Assembly (NCBI GenBank): GCA_964525185.1
Contig: CAZGFQ010000007.1
Coordinates: 1-64,000, forward strand
Origin: JABHGY01 sp964525185
GTDB lineage: Bacteria > Fidelibacterota > Marinisomatia > Marinisomatales > UBA1611
Length of the DNA stretch: 64,000 bases
Reading direction: 5' to 3'
Shown here: one piece after another, positions 42,201 through 51,631 of the stretch
Position numbering within the stretch: position 1 is the stretch's first letter
How the letters are laid out: the number at the start of each line of letters is the position of its first letter
Notes under the pieces: model-generated
The model's input: only the letters and a program-made list of their open reading frames with translations
Told to the model about the DNA's origin: nothing
The model's database searches: none
Made by a program: the position numbers and the translations under genes

Positions 42201-43085
42201 TTATTTCACAATAAGGACAGGACAATGGCAGTCTTCCATTACTTTTAATGGTTTACTGCCTGTAAAAAATTTTATTAATGGATTTTTACTCGAAGCACCC
42301 ATGACAATAATATGATTATCACCCGCTTCTTTTTTAATTACTTTTGAAGGATCTCCTACTCGAAATATTTTTTGATATTGAATACCAGAGTTTTCCATCA
42401 ATTTACCCGCATTTTCAGATGCCTCTTTGTACCCCGGTCCAAATTTATCAACTTTACTCACTGTCAAAATATCGACATCAATATTAAAAGCCTGAGCGAC
42501 TTGGGCTCCGAATTTTACTGCTCCCTTCGTTCCTGTCGAATCATCCACTGCGAGTAAAAGACGGTAAGTTTGATTTGGGTTAAAATGATTGACTACAAAA
42601 ATAGAACTATCGATATATTGTATTAAATCGTGAGCCATGCGCCTTTTTTGACTCCCGCCAATAATAGTAATATCATAACCCACTCGCTGTACTTCATCCC
42701 GGAGTTCAGCAATAATATCGCCATTACGTAAGATTAAATTAACATTCTCGCAAATGGTCCCCTGTAAATATACTTCGCTACGGTTTCCACCAGTTTGAAC
42801 CAATGTGTTTTTAGGGAAACCGGTTTTGATGGTTGTCGGGGTAATATAATTATTTTCTGCTAAAAAATTAAATGCCCATTCTAAAACTTCTACTCCAGGG
42901 CGGTCAAATTCCCATTCTTCCATACGCTCTTGGGCAAACCGTACTTGTGATGCAGAAAATTCGCTAACCTTCGGCCCCACATAGACAATCGTGACTGCAG
43001 CTTTAAATGCTTTAGCAACCTGCATCCCTACACGGAGGGTTGGTTCAGAATATTCTTGACTGCCGACTGCAATGAGACATTTCAT
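42201..43085 (-). CDS. tandem universal stress protein
   Basis: The 294-residue protein contains two USP-like halves. The second is canonical, with LLAVDDSTGTKGAVKFGAQVA, GDPSKVIKKEAGDNHIIVMGAS and GSKPLKVMEDCHCPVLIV, which form the ATP-binding pattern. The first half is more divergent. Universal stress proteins bind ATP or modulate transporters. Being placed between two SLC13 genes, with gaps of about 20 bases on each side, it may regulate them, by inference. Confidence 0.86.
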   Translation of the reverse strand: MKCLIAVGSQEYSEPTLRVGMQVAKAFKAAVTIVYVGPKVSEFSASQVRFAQERMEEWEFDRPGVEVLEWAFNFLAENNYITPTTIKTGFPKNTLVQTGGNRSEVYLQGTICENVNLILRNGDIIAELRDEVQRVGYDITIIGGSQKRRMAHDLIQYIDSSIFVVNHFNPNQTYRLLLAVDDSTGTKGAVKFGAQVAQAFNIDVDILTVSKVDKFGPGYKEASENAGKLMENSGIQYQKIFRVGDPSKVIKKEAGDNHIIVMGASSKNPLIKFFTGSKPLKVMEDCHCPVLIVK

Positions 43086-43107
43086 ATCTATCCAAATTTA
43101 ATGATTA

Positions 43108-44520
43108 TTAAAAAAATATTGACCAAAAAGTATTGGCGTACAGGATGACTAATATTATGGATAAAATTCCAATTTTCCATCCTGCTTTGAGAAAATCTTT
43201 TGCCCCAACAAGGCCACTGGAATAAATGATCGTACACGCAGGTGCAGCAACAGCGGTAAAAAACCCGAATGCAGAGGCGATAGCTGTCACTAACCCTAAA
43301 TGCAGCGTATTCTCCCCCATGTTTAGAGTAATAGGACCCAATACTGCTACCGTGGCTGAACTGGATAAAACATTTGCTAAAACTGTGGTCATGATTACAA
43401 TAATACCATCCATAGCAAATGAAAATGATTCCATGATTGATTCAAAAATATTCACAACTTGATTGGCTAACCATAAAGCCGCCCCAGTCCCTTGAATATT
43501 GGCTCCCAGTGAAATCGTTGCTCCAAATAAAATGATGACACCCCAATGCGTATTTCGGCTGATATCTTCCCAATTTACAAATCCTGCAATTAAATATAAT
43601 AACACACCCGAAAGGGCTATCGTGCCAAGACCCAAGGTCTCACTAAAAAATACCCAACCCAAAAACACAAATAAAAAAATAAATACAGCCACCGTATCTC
43701 GCCCGGATAATTTGGGTGCTTTTGCAACCTGAACAACCAATTTTCTAACTCCGGTATCCAAATGAACATATTCAGGTGTAAAACTTTTTATCAATATCCA
43801 GGAAACCATAGGTATCATGATAAATACCAAAGGATAAACTCTTAATATCCAGCCGAAATATGATATAGATACGCCATTATCTTGAAGATAGGACATCATA
43901 ATTACATTTCGACCTCCACCGGAAGGTGTCCCGATTGAACCCACTAATGCACCATAAGCAATGGAGAATAAAAGGACTGCACTCAATCCTTTAACTTTTT
44001 CTTTATCCTCAGACGTAAACCGAATCAATGTCATCCCAATAGGAAGCATGAGCGCAGCAACCGTATGTTCGCCGATAAAAGAAGATAACAACGCAGAAAT
44101 AGCCGTAAACCCGAAAACAATATTTTTGATTTTATGCCCCGTTAAAGTAATGATACCCAAAGCAATCCGTTTATCCCAACCTTGCTTAATAATCGCCACA
44201 GACAACATGAGTGAGCCCATAATAAATAAGACGGCATCATTCATAAATGATTGAGATATTTCTTCCGGTGTTCCAATCCCTAAAACAACTTCCATCACTA
44301 TAATATATAATGCAATTGCCGGGAGTGGAATGGGTTCAGTGATGATCATGATTAACGCTGTAATGACAATAATAATAATACGATATCCTTCAATTGTGAG
44401 CCCCGAAGGAGCCGGGGATAAAAATAAAACCACTCCAATTAGCATTGTGATTAAAAACCATTTCTTCTGGGTTGCCCAAAAAAGAAAATTAGTCAGCGAA
44501 TATTGTGAAAATCCCAGCAT
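43108..44520 (-). CDS. SLC13/DASS-family transporter
   Basis: The 470-residue protein has about twelve membrane segments and repeats the motifs of its neighbour at 40805: IGTPSGGGRNVIMMSYL and SSSATVAVLGPITLNMGENTLH. It opens the three-gene unit transporter-USP-transporter. It likely arose by duplication of a common ancestor. Substrate unknown; co-transport with Na+ is the family norm. Confidence 0.87.
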   Translation of the reverse strand: MLGFSQYSLTNFLFWATQKKWFLITMLIGVVLFLSPAPSGLTIEGYRIIIIVITALIMIITEPIPLPAIALYIIVMEVVLGIGTPEEISQSFMNDAVLFIMGSLMLSVAIIKQGWDKRIALGIITLTGHKIKNIVFGFTAISALLSSFIGEHTVAALMLPIGMTLIRFTSEDKEKVKGLSAVLLFSIAYGALVGSIGTPSGGGRNVIMMSYLQDNGVSISYFGWILRVYPLVFIMIPMVSWILIKSFTPEYVHLDTGVRKLVVQVAKAPKLSGRDTVAVFIFLFVFLGWVFFSETLGLGTIALSGVLLYLIAGFVNWEDISRNTHWGVIILFGATISLGANIQGTGAALWLANQVVNIFESIMESFSFAMDGIIVIMTTVLANVLSSSATVAVLGPITLNMGENTLHLGLVTAIASAFGFFTAVAAPACTIIYSSGLVGAKDFLKAGWKIGILSIILVILYANTFWSIFF

Positions 44521-44558
44521 TAAGGTTCGGAATTTATGGCATTAATTATTACTGGACG

Positions 44559-44591
44559 AAAAAAAAGCCCCGAAATATTCGAGGCTTTTTC
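44559..44591 (-). terminator. intrinsic terminator after the secreted protein gene
   Basis: On the minus strand AAAAAGCCTCGAA and TTCGGGGCTTTTTTTT form a stem with one T-G pair, followed by eight T. It directly follows the stop codon of the gene at 44591 and separates it from the SLC13 transporter start at 44520. Confidence 0.8.
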
Positions 44592-46103
44592 TATTTCAGA
44601 AATAAACATTTACCCGTTTTTATCTTATTTCCGGTAGTCAGGCGATAGAAATATAGTCCTGATGGCTCATTTTCCGGACCCCAATTGATCAAATGGAATC
44701 CTTTTTCCATATCGCTCTTTTGCAATGTTTTAATTTTAACACCTTTTATAGAATATATGGAAAAGTCAATGTCTGCAGTTTCTGTTAGGTAATATTTAAA
44801 TGTGGTACTTCCGTTAAATGGATTTGGATAATTTGGATATAATTCAAATTGACGGGGTGTGGTTTCAATTTCATTTGCAGTGGATAAAAAATGAGAATAT
44901 AATCCATCCATTGAATTAATAACATTTTGTAGTGACCCTACAATTACATATGTTCTAAATTGATATGTTTCTTCCTCAATCACATTATTCCTACGAAAAA
45001 CACAATTCCATTTAACTACATCTGCCCAATCGAACAACCATCGCCCATACCCAGTTGTGGGCCAATTATTATCTGGTAAATCTGGTGTATAAATTCCCAT
45101 TGCATATGCCGAATCAGGTGTAGAAAGAATCACAGGAATGGCTTGTTCGCCCGGTCCAACTGATAATGTATCCAATTGATGAATCTCAGGATCATATGTC
45201 CAAAAAGATGAAAAATCTATTGGCATATATCCGGTAACAGCTTCGAATATTCCATGATAAACATCCACTGAATCTGGTATTTTATACGTTACTAGGTATT
45301 CAATTACATGCGGCATATTATTATATCCGATTGTTACATTTTTAGTATGTATAAAGTCGGATGTTTCTGTTTCATTTATGACAAGGCCGCACCAAGCTGT
45401 ATCCCCGGGAGATAACCAAAATGCCATTTTTGATTCTGTGGATAATGAATTTTCTGTGGATGAATAATTAAGTAATAGACTTGAACTTGTATCCCCAGTT
45501 CCATCAGAACTGGAACCAGCTTCAGTTGGATTAAAACATTCTCCAAACCCATCAAAATGACAGGCTGATTGGAGTTGGCGACCATGGTCATAACTATCAA
45601 TAAATTCTTTTCCATTCCAAGTTAAAGAATGAATGGCACCTGCTAAACGTTCAGTTGTTGTAATCGTTATTTCCGACGGACCAGCGACGTTACTAATCTG
45701 AGAAGTTATTGATTCTGTTTGAATTAATAATGGAGACCCTGGTAATAGGTTTAATTCGCCTGAATCATAATCCACTGCATATATATGAATCAAATATGTG
45801 GATGGAGGCAGTGCTAATAATGAAAAACTAAATCCATGGTTTGGATCCGGTGTAACACCTGCATCCACCAAATCTTGTCTAGGTTCATCCGCGATTACCG
45901 ATTCATGAAATTGCATATTTAAGTAAAGTCTAACTTCAACTGGGTTTACCCCAGCATCTTCATCATAAGCCCATCCATGCCCGCCAGACCAATTTGCATT
46001 ATCTAATTCGCCAATTGGATCGTCTGATTGACCAAATGTGAATGTTAACTGAATAATAACAATAACAATTAAAAAATAATGAGGTTTTAAAAATGATTAA
46101 CAT
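44591..46103 (-). CDS. secreted protein with type IX-like sorting tail; apparent frameshift in the signal peptide
   Basis: The C-terminal 80 residues carry YPNYPNPFNGSTTFKYYL and end in a Por-secretion-type tail, so the mature protein should be exported and surface-attached. The longest intact frame starts at ATG 45916, but a signal peptide and a further 50 residues are readable upstream in the same frame without any start codon. Deleting one base in the four-base run at 46085-46088 joins them to ATG 46103, giving MLIIFKPHYFLIVIVIIQL and then FTFGQ. The body has no recognised catalytic domain and is probably an adhesin or surface structural protein. The frameshift may be a sequencing error or a phase-variable site. 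Confidence 0.68.
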
Positions 46104-46137
46104 TGAAAAGGGAGAAAGTCAGTTGAATTACTCGAAA

Positions 46138-47394
46138 TCAATCTTTAACGCATCTCACAGATAAACCAGTTTGTTTAGGAATGTCATAGCGATATAAATC
46201 TCTTCCATCATACTGAACTTTCCAATACCAAATCTTTTCTTCATCCACTTCTGAAGCTGTCCCAAAATAACCGTAACTTCCTTGATTACGAAAAGTACCA
46301 TCCTGCAATATGTATCCTCCTGGTAATGCCGTAAATCCGGACTCGTTAGTTGCGCCTATGTTATATCTTGCCCAATGGGATGTCCCTATGCCTTTTATTT
46401 TCCCACCAGCAATGGTGATACCACCTAATTGATTTACCATGGTCTGCCACTCTTCTTCGGTGGGAATATGCCAACCAATTGGTGCGATATTTCTTTCATC
46501 CATCATGGAATACCCATTATATAAATACCCATAATCATCCAATAATTCTTGATCATAATTATATAAACTTATACCGCCCTCTACTAAATTATTCCATTCT
46601 GTATTTGATGATGGCATCAAAATCAAATCCCCATTCCTATATCTAGACACTTTTAAATTATCGACCATCCATTCCTGACTACCTATTTGAATTGTACGAT
46701 AAATATTCCCGTCTAAATCGGTTATCGTGGACCCAAAATAAAAAGAACTAGCATCTGACCAAGTAGAATATTTACCTAATCCATTTGTTGCCTTAATCCT
46801 CCAGAAATGTTTCCCATTAATCACTTTTTCGATAATAATATTGGTATCAAGTGACGTGTCATTATAAATAACATCTGTTAACTCCGGATTTGAGTACAAA
46901 AATAATATATACTCTTCCGCATTTGGAATAGCATTCCAACTCAATTCTACTTCTGTATTATTTACTATGAAATCTTGATCGCTAGGATATAATAATGTGG
47001 GTTTTATTTCGCTACTTATTGGAATAGTAATATTTATAATCTCACTATAACCACTATTCCCACTAAAATCTTCCGCAACTGCTTGTATGGAATGTTCTTG
47101 TCCATCTTCAAAAAAATTCACGTTCCATATATACTCCCAAGGACTAGATTCTAATGTTTTAATTGTTAAACCATCAATTAATATATCAACTTTTTGGACA
47201 TCACTATTGTCAGCCACATTTAAGGCAATAAAAATTGAATCAAATTGCGTTGAATTATTTAACGGTGATGTAATTTGAATCAATGGTGCCTGAGAGTCAT
47301 TATTATCTCTAAAATCATTACAGCTTGTTATATTTGACAAAAATACAATGAATAGAAATTTATTTGGCGAATTGAATATTTTTTTTATCATCAC
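46138..47394 (-). CDS. FISUMP-domain lipoprotein
   Basis: A lipobox ends at SNITSC near residue 25. Residues about 40-120 form an Ig-like region with PLIQITSPLNNST, then a fibronectin-like segment, and the last 170 residues are the Fibrobacter succinogenes major paralogous (FISUMP) domain with DLDGNIYRTIQIGSQEWMVDNLK and WHIPTEEEWQTMVNQLGG. The family is found on FCB-group cell surfaces and its role is unknown. It lies upstream of the frameshifted secreted gene. Confidence 0.85.
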   Translation of the reverse strand: MMIKKIFNSPNKFLFIVFLSNITSCNDFRDNNDSQAPLIQITSPLNNSTQFDSIFIALNVADNSDVQKVDILIDGLTIKTLESSPWEYIWNVNFFEDGQEHSIQAVAEDFSGNSGYSEIINITIPISSEIKPTLLYPSDQDFIVNNTEVELSWNAIPNAEEYILFLYSNPELTDVIYNDTSLDTNIIIEKVINGKHFWRIKATNGLGKYSTWSDASSFYFGSTITDLDGNIYRTIQIGSQEWMVDNLKVSRYRNGDLILMPSSNTEWNNLVEGGISLYNYDQELLDDYGYLYNGYSMMDERNIAPIGWHIPTEEEWQTMVNQLGGITIAGGKIKGIGTSHWARYNIGATNESGFTALPGGYILQDGTFRNQGSYGYFGTASEVDEEKIWYWKVQYDGRDLYRYDIPKQTGLSVRCVKD

Positions 47395-47455
47395 CCCGAA
47401 ATTTACACAAGAATGACTAATTAAATTGAATTCCTAGATCATATAGAACAACTAT

Positions 47456-47869
47456 TTAATGTTTACATTCACTCGGGATTCGTGATCCATCATCCAAAAT
47501 GGCCCATTTCCATATGGGAACACGTTTTTTTAATTCGATTATAAACCAAGACATGGCATCAATCCCTTCTTGTCGATGTTTGGACCAAATAACAACATGG
47601 AGACTGGTTTCGCCTACATCCACTTTGCCAATGCGATGTTTACAAAATAAATCATTAATTGGGAATTTCTGACATGTATCTTTTGCTAATTGTGTGAGTT
47701 CTGCTTCAGCCATTCCTTCATATTGTTCGTATTCTAATGCTGTAATAGAATTGCCATGTTCCGTGGCGCGGACTCTTCCATTAAATATGAATTCTGCACC
47801 ATCCTGCTGGCGAGAATCATCATTCTTCAAAAATATAATGGGACCGTTGACTATTTCTATTTTGATCAT
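47456..47869 (-). CDS. moaE: molybdopterin synthase catalytic subunit MoaE
   Basis: The 137-residue protein matches MoaE throughout: GAEFIFNGRVRATEHGNSITALEYEQYEGMAE, then HRIGKVDVGETSLHVVIWSKHRQEGIDAMSWFIIELKKRVPIWK. MoaE joins with thiocarboxylated MoaD to convert precursor Z (cPMP) to molybdopterin. The gene begins directly where moaD ends, so the two are translationally coupled. Confidence 0.95.
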   Translation of the reverse strand: MIKIEIVNGPIIFLKNDDSRQQDGAEFIFNGRVRATEHGNSITALEYEQYEGMAEAELTQLAKDTCQKFPINDLFCKHRIGKVDVGETSLHVVIWSKHRQEGIDAMSWFIIELKKRVPIWKWAILDDGSRIPSECKH

Positions 47870-48115
47870 TTACCCGCCTTGCACAGGTGGGATGAATGCC
47901 ACTTCATCTCCATCCTTTAATTCTAATTCATCTATTTCATAGTGTTGGTTTAATGCAATCCTTAAAGAAATATCATCTAACTGGCCATTTGCTTTTTCAC
48001 GTACTATTTTCTCAAATTCTAAAGTTGTTGTACCATCATTGAGTTCCATAACGAATTCATCCTGGCCAAGTGCATACTTCACTTGAGAAAAACATTTAAT
48101 CGTTATTTTTATCAT
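47870..48115 (-). CDS. moaD: molybdopterin synthase sulfur carrier MoaD
   Basis: The 81-residue ubiquitin-like protein ends in PPVQGG; the terminal GlyGly is the site of adenylation by MoeB and of thiocarboxylation. It starts with VKYALGQDEFVMEL after a short strand and has ELELKDGDEVAFIPPVQ near the end, standard for MoaD. It overlaps the rhodanese-MoeB gene by four bases and precedes moaE directly. Confidence 0.93.
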   Translation of the reverse strand: MIKITIKCFSQVKYALGQDEFVMELNDGTTTLEFEKIVREKANGQLDDISLRIALNQHYEIDELELKDGDEVAFIPPVQGG

Positions 48116-49077
48116 AATTGTATTATTTGTGTTGAATGATTCATGCCATCATAAATCAATAATTTTCCCACCAAATTGGGTTTAATACCCACAATACATT
48201 TCACCGCTTCTAATGCTTGCATATGGCCAATAATTCCTGGGAGCATTCCCAAAACACCTGCATCTGCACACGTCTCTCCCCCAGATGGTGGTTCCGGAAA
48301 TAATTCCTTATACCCTGGACTTCCATTTACATTTAATACAGCAACTTGTCCTTCCCATCGGTATAAGCCACCATAAATCATGGGAATGTTTAATGCTTTA
48401 GAAAATTGGTCAATCAATTGTCGCGTTTGAATATTATCCGTCGCATCAATAACTACATCACTTTTTTTAATGATTTCCAATCCATTCGATTCATCTAAAT
48501 ATTCATCAACAAGTTCAATTTCAGAATCTGAATTAACTTTTTCTAAACTATATCGTGCAGAATGAACTTTTTTTGTTCCCACATCATCAATGCCATGTAA
48601 AGGTTGGCGGTGCAAGTTCGATAATTCTACAATATCACCATCCACTAAAATTAATTTCCCAATCCCTGAGGTCACCAACGATTGAGCGACTGGGCACCCC
48701 AATCCACCCATCCCTATGATGGCAATTGTTGCATCCATTATTTTTTTTTGTCCATCCAATCCAATTTCCGGCAATACCGTTTGTCGTGACCATTGGCTCA
48801 AATCTTCCCTTTTAGATTGAAATTCATTCCATGCTTGGGCTCCACCTAATAAACTGAGTGTATCCTTAAGGTTTTGTTCGATAATTATACCTTCTGTTAC
48901 AATTCCAAATTGACAGATTAACACTTTTGCGCTTTCAACCTTTTGTGAAATCCCGTCTTCGGAAATAAAGGCATCCAATCCTTGCAATGGAAACTCGATA
49001 CGCTGGATTTCAGGACGCACATCAATCACAGTGAATCCGTCTTTTCGATCATTCAGTTCTTTAGGTGTAATAATCAT
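48112..49077 (-). CDS. moeB: MoeB/ThiF-type adenylyltransferase with N-terminal rhodanese-like domain
   Basis: Residues about 1-90 form a rhodanese-like domain (FTVIDVRPEIQRIEFP; active-loop-like LICQFGIVTEG with a cysteine), and residues 95-321 form the MoeB/ThiF E1-like domain with IGMGGLGCPVAQSLVTSGIGKLILVDGD, an LSNLHRQ motif and the conserved DATDN. The protein adenylates and, via the rhodanese, may sulfurate MoaD. In most fusions the rhodanese is at the C-terminus; here the order is reversed. One of the usual zinc CxxC pairs is not obvious. Confidence 0.88.
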   Translation of the reverse strand: MIITPKELNDRKDGFTVIDVRPEIQRIEFPLQGLDAFISEDGISQKVESAKVLICQFGIVTEGIIIEQNLKDTLSLLGGAQAWNEFQSKREDLSQWSRQTVLPEIGLDGQKKIMDATIAIIGMGGLGCPVAQSLVTSGIGKLILVDGDIVELSNLHRQPLHGIDDVGTKKVHSARYSLEKVNSDSEIELVDEYLDESNGLEIIKKSDVVIDATDNIQTRQLIDQFSKALNIPMIYGGLYRWEGQVAVLNVNGSPGYKELFPEPPSGGETCADAGVLGMLPGIIGHMQALEAVKCIVGIKPNLVGKLLIYDGMNHSTQIIQL

Positions 49078-49147
49078 TTTAGTTATGTGTTTAAGTGCGA
49101 AGGTGTTCTTTTGTTAAATACTTTAAAACCATAACACTCGAACACAA

Positions 49148-50371
49148 TTAAACAATTTCCTTCCACGGCAATACATTTACGTTAATCTTCTCACCACTAT
49201 TAAGAATTCTATCCCCCGGTTCCGATCCAAGAATACAATTAGTCTGCAATGACGATGTTAACATATGCGACCCGACTTTTGGTGATGGTTCACAAACCAA
49301 TTGACCATTCTCCATCCACGCCTTCCCAAATAAAAAACGATATTTTACTTTTTCTCTTGGAAATGGTTTTTTCAGGATGGCCGTTAATGATTCCCGCTCC
49401 CGTTGTCCCATCATTGTATTTATAACAGGCCAAACCCATTCCATGAATCCGATGTATGACGAAACGGGGTTCCCAGGTAACCCAAATATTAAAGTGGAAT
49501 TGCCCGTACCGAAAAAGAGTGGTTTCCCCGGTTTTTGTGCCACTTTCCAAAAATGTTCTTCAACACCCAACTCCATAAATACATCTCGAACATAATCATA
49601 TTTTCCCATGGATATGCCGCCCGATGATATTATTATATCACAAGATACGAGTGCGTCAGTTAAAAATGTTCTTAATGATTCTTTATTATCTTTTATAACA
49701 TTGCGCATGATGATTTCGGCACCGACTCGAGAGGCTAATTCCGAAAATACGTATAAATTAGAATTATAAATCTGACCTTCTTCCAATTCATTCCCCGGCT
49801 CAATCAATTCATCTCCCGTACCGAAAATGGCAATCTTTGGCTTCTTGTAAACAGAGAGATTCCCATATCCAAACGTGGCGCAGGTTCCTATTTCGCTGGG
49901 TGTGAGAAGTGTTCCATTTTGAATCAATATTTCACCTTCTTTAATTTCTTCACCCCTGTTACGAATATGCTTTCCCGGAAATGCTTCAATCATGACTTCA
50001 ACTATTTCTGAATCGGTAAATCCGCTACTATCTTCTACCATTATAATGGCATCTGCTCCATCGGGAATCTTTGCTCCAGTCATACATTGGATACATTCAC
50101 CTTCTTTTAGTTTTGCATTACTTGGGTTCCCAGCAGAACTCACACCAACTAACTTTAATGTGACTGGGTTTTCCAGCGTGGCACCCTTTGTGTCGCTTGA
50201 GATAACTGCAAATCCATCCATAGCTGAATTGTTAAATAAAGGTGACGGAAAGGTGGAAACAATATCCTGGGCTAATACATGTCCCCCTGCATCATGTAAT
50301 GATATTGCTTCTTTATCGAGGGTAAAAAGATGTTTCTCAACAATTGATTTTGCTTCATGAAATGGTATCAT
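49148..50371 (-). CDS. moeA: molybdopterin molybdenumtransferase MoeA
   Basis: The 407-residue protein matches MoeA in full: the N-terminal FNNSAMDGFAV, the central TGAKIPDGADAIIMVED, and the catalytic SSGGISMGKYDYVRD with GLPGNPVSSY. It inserts molybdate into adenylated molybdopterin. The gene starts where the TauE gene ends, with overlapping codons (ATGATA). A two-step synthesis with the MoaB domain at 51632 is expected. Confidence 0.95.
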   Translation of the reverse strand: MIPFHEAKSIVEKHLFTLDKEAISLHDAGGHVLAQDIVSTFPSPLFNNSAMDGFAVISSDTKGATLENPVTLKLVGVSSAGNPSNAKLKEGECIQCMTGAKIPDGADAIIMVEDSSGFTDSEIVEVMIEAFPGKHIRNRGEEIKEGEILIQNGTLLTPSEIGTCATFGYGNLSVYKKPKIAIFGTGDELIEPGNELEEGQIYNSNLYVFSELASRVGAEIIMRNVIKDNKESLRTFLTDALVSCDIIISSGGISMGKYDYVRDVFMELGVEEHFWKVAQKPGKPLFFGTGNSTLIFGLPGNPVSSYIGFMEWVWPVINTMMGQRERESLTAILKKPFPREKVKYRFLFGKAWMENGQLVCEPSPKVGSHMLTSSLQTNCILGSEPGDRILNSGEKINVNVLPWKEIV

Positions 50372-51105
50372 AATAATCCTTTTATTAAAAACAGAATGGC
50401 AATAATGATAACGCCACCCATGACTTTTTGAATTGTTTTCGCTTCAAATTTGACCGAACCTAAATAAGATCCACCAAATCCACCGATCAGAACCGCAACT
50501 GCTAACGGTAAAATAAATTTAAGATCAAAATTACCGAATTGTGCGCGAGAAATCACTCCAACCAGGGAAATGACCCAAATAAACATGGAACCAGCTGCAG
50601 CTGCTTCTTTTTCTGTCCCAAGGCCAAACATGATAATCAAAGGTACTAAATAAATTCCACCACCAATGCCAACAGCACCGGCAATAAATCCCAAAACCCC
50701 ACCTAAACTAAAAATAAAAATCCACTTCTTTATTCCGCTTAATTGAATGGCTAATTTCAAATCATTAATGATATAAATCCTGACCAAAACCAAAATGAGT
50801 GTTACCAACAATAATATTTTGAACATCAATTCTGGCAAAGCCAATGAACCTGCCAAAAAAGCCATGGGAATGGAAGTTACTAAAAATGGGAAAATTAAAT
50901 TGAGTCTTCCATGACCGTTTTTCCAAAAATGAATCATACCCACAAATGTCACCACTAAATTCATGGTTAATGATGTTGTTGGTATTATCAAATAATCCAC
51001 ACCAAATATAGCTAATAATGCAGTATATGCTGATCCACCACCGAGACCCACGGATGAGTAAATTAGGGCGACAAAGAAAAATAAAATAGAAAGCAAGAAT
51101 TCCAT
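50368..51105 (-). CDS. TauE/SafE-family sulfite exporter-like membrane protein
   Basis: The 245-residue protein has about eight membrane segments and the family motifs VALIYSSVGLGGGSAYTALL near the N-terminus and FIAGAVGIGGGIYLVPLI in the middle. TauE/SafE proteins export sulfite or related sulfonates. It overlaps moeA by four bases and lies within the molybdenum cofactor unit, which suggests sulfur-anion handling alongside cofactor synthesis. The substrate is inferred from the family. Confidence 0.85.
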   Translation of the reverse strand: MEFLLSILFFFVALIYSSVGLGGGSAYTALLAIFGVDYLIIPTTSLTMNLVVTFVGMIHFWKNGHGRLNLIFPFLVTSIPMAFLAGSLALPELMFKILLLVTLILVLVRIYIINDLKLAIQLSGIKKWIFIFSLGGVLGFIAGAVGIGGGIYLVPLIIMFGLGTEKEAAAAGSMFIWVISLVGVISRAQFGNFDLKFILPLAVAVLIGGFGGSYLGSVKFEAKTIQKVMGGVIIIAILFLIKGLL

Positions 51106-51111
51106 CTATTA

Positions 51112-51137
51112 AACCACGGAGGCACGAAGAAACGGAG
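51112..51137. repeat. left inverted repeat flanking the GxxExxY gene
   Basis: AACCACGGAGGCACG then AAGAAACGGAG at 51112-51137 is the partner of CTCCGTGTCTCCGTGGTTA at 51585-51603; the two are inverted relative to one another and share AACCACGGAG.CACG. They bracket a single gene between the TauE and moaCB genes. Similar accc-acgg-ag repeats are known around GxxExxY genes in other genomes. Confidence 0.7.
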
Positions 51138-51151
51138 AAAATAAATTCATA

Positions 51152-51526
51152 TTATAGCACCATTCTTTTTATACCATCTTTTAAAACAGGGACATTAAAG
51201 TTAATGAGCATTCCCACGCGAATTCCTGTAAGTTTCATATAGGTTAATAATTGCGCTTCATGGACAGGAATAACTGACTCAACTGCTTTCAATTCAAGAA
51301 TAACTTTATTTTCAACAATCTTATCAATGCGGTAACCAGCATCAATAAATATCCCTTTGTATTTTAAAGGTAATTCAACCTGGTTTTTGTGATTTAAATC
51401 ATTTAATTCAAATTCTTTACTCAAACATTTATCATAAGCAGATTCGAGTAATCCAGGGCCCAATGCCTTATGAACTTCTATAGCACAATGAAGTATTTTA
51501 CCGGTTAATTCTTTTTCTAATAACAT
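51152..51526 (-). CDS. GxxExxY protein
   Basis: The 124-residue protein has the family signature GPGLLESAYDKCL near residue 23, with DAGYRIDKIVENKVILELKAVESV and HEAQLLTYMKLTGIRVGMLINFNVPVLKDGIKRMVL following. The E-L-K after the aspartate suggests a PD-(D/E)XK-like fold, but function is unknown. It is bracketed by inverted repeats at 51112 and 51585, interrupting an otherwise continuous molybdenum cofactor operon, which points to a recent insertion as a unit. Confidence 0.9.
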   Translation of the reverse strand: MLLEKELTGKILHCAIEVHKALGPGLLESAYDKCLSKEFELNDLNHKNQVELPLKYKGIFIDAGYRIDKIVENKVILELKAVESVIPVHEAQLLTYMKLTGIRVGMLINFNVPVLKDGIKRMVL

Positions 51527-51584
51527 TATAACTCCTTTTGTTCAACAAAAAAAATTAGGAAAGCAGAGCATAACAATTTTAAAA

Positions 51585-51603
51585 CTCCGTGTCTCCGTGG
51601 TTA
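51585..51603. repeat. right inverted repeat flanking the GxxExxY gene
   Basis: CTCCGTGTCTCCGTGGTTA is the reverse complement, with few differences, of the left repeat at 51112-51137. A further CTCTGTGATTC follows at about 51616. The gene and both repeats occupy the 500 bases between the TauE and moaCB genes. Confidence 0.7.
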
Positions 51604-51631
51604 TTTTTTTCTAAAACTCTGTGATTCAAAC

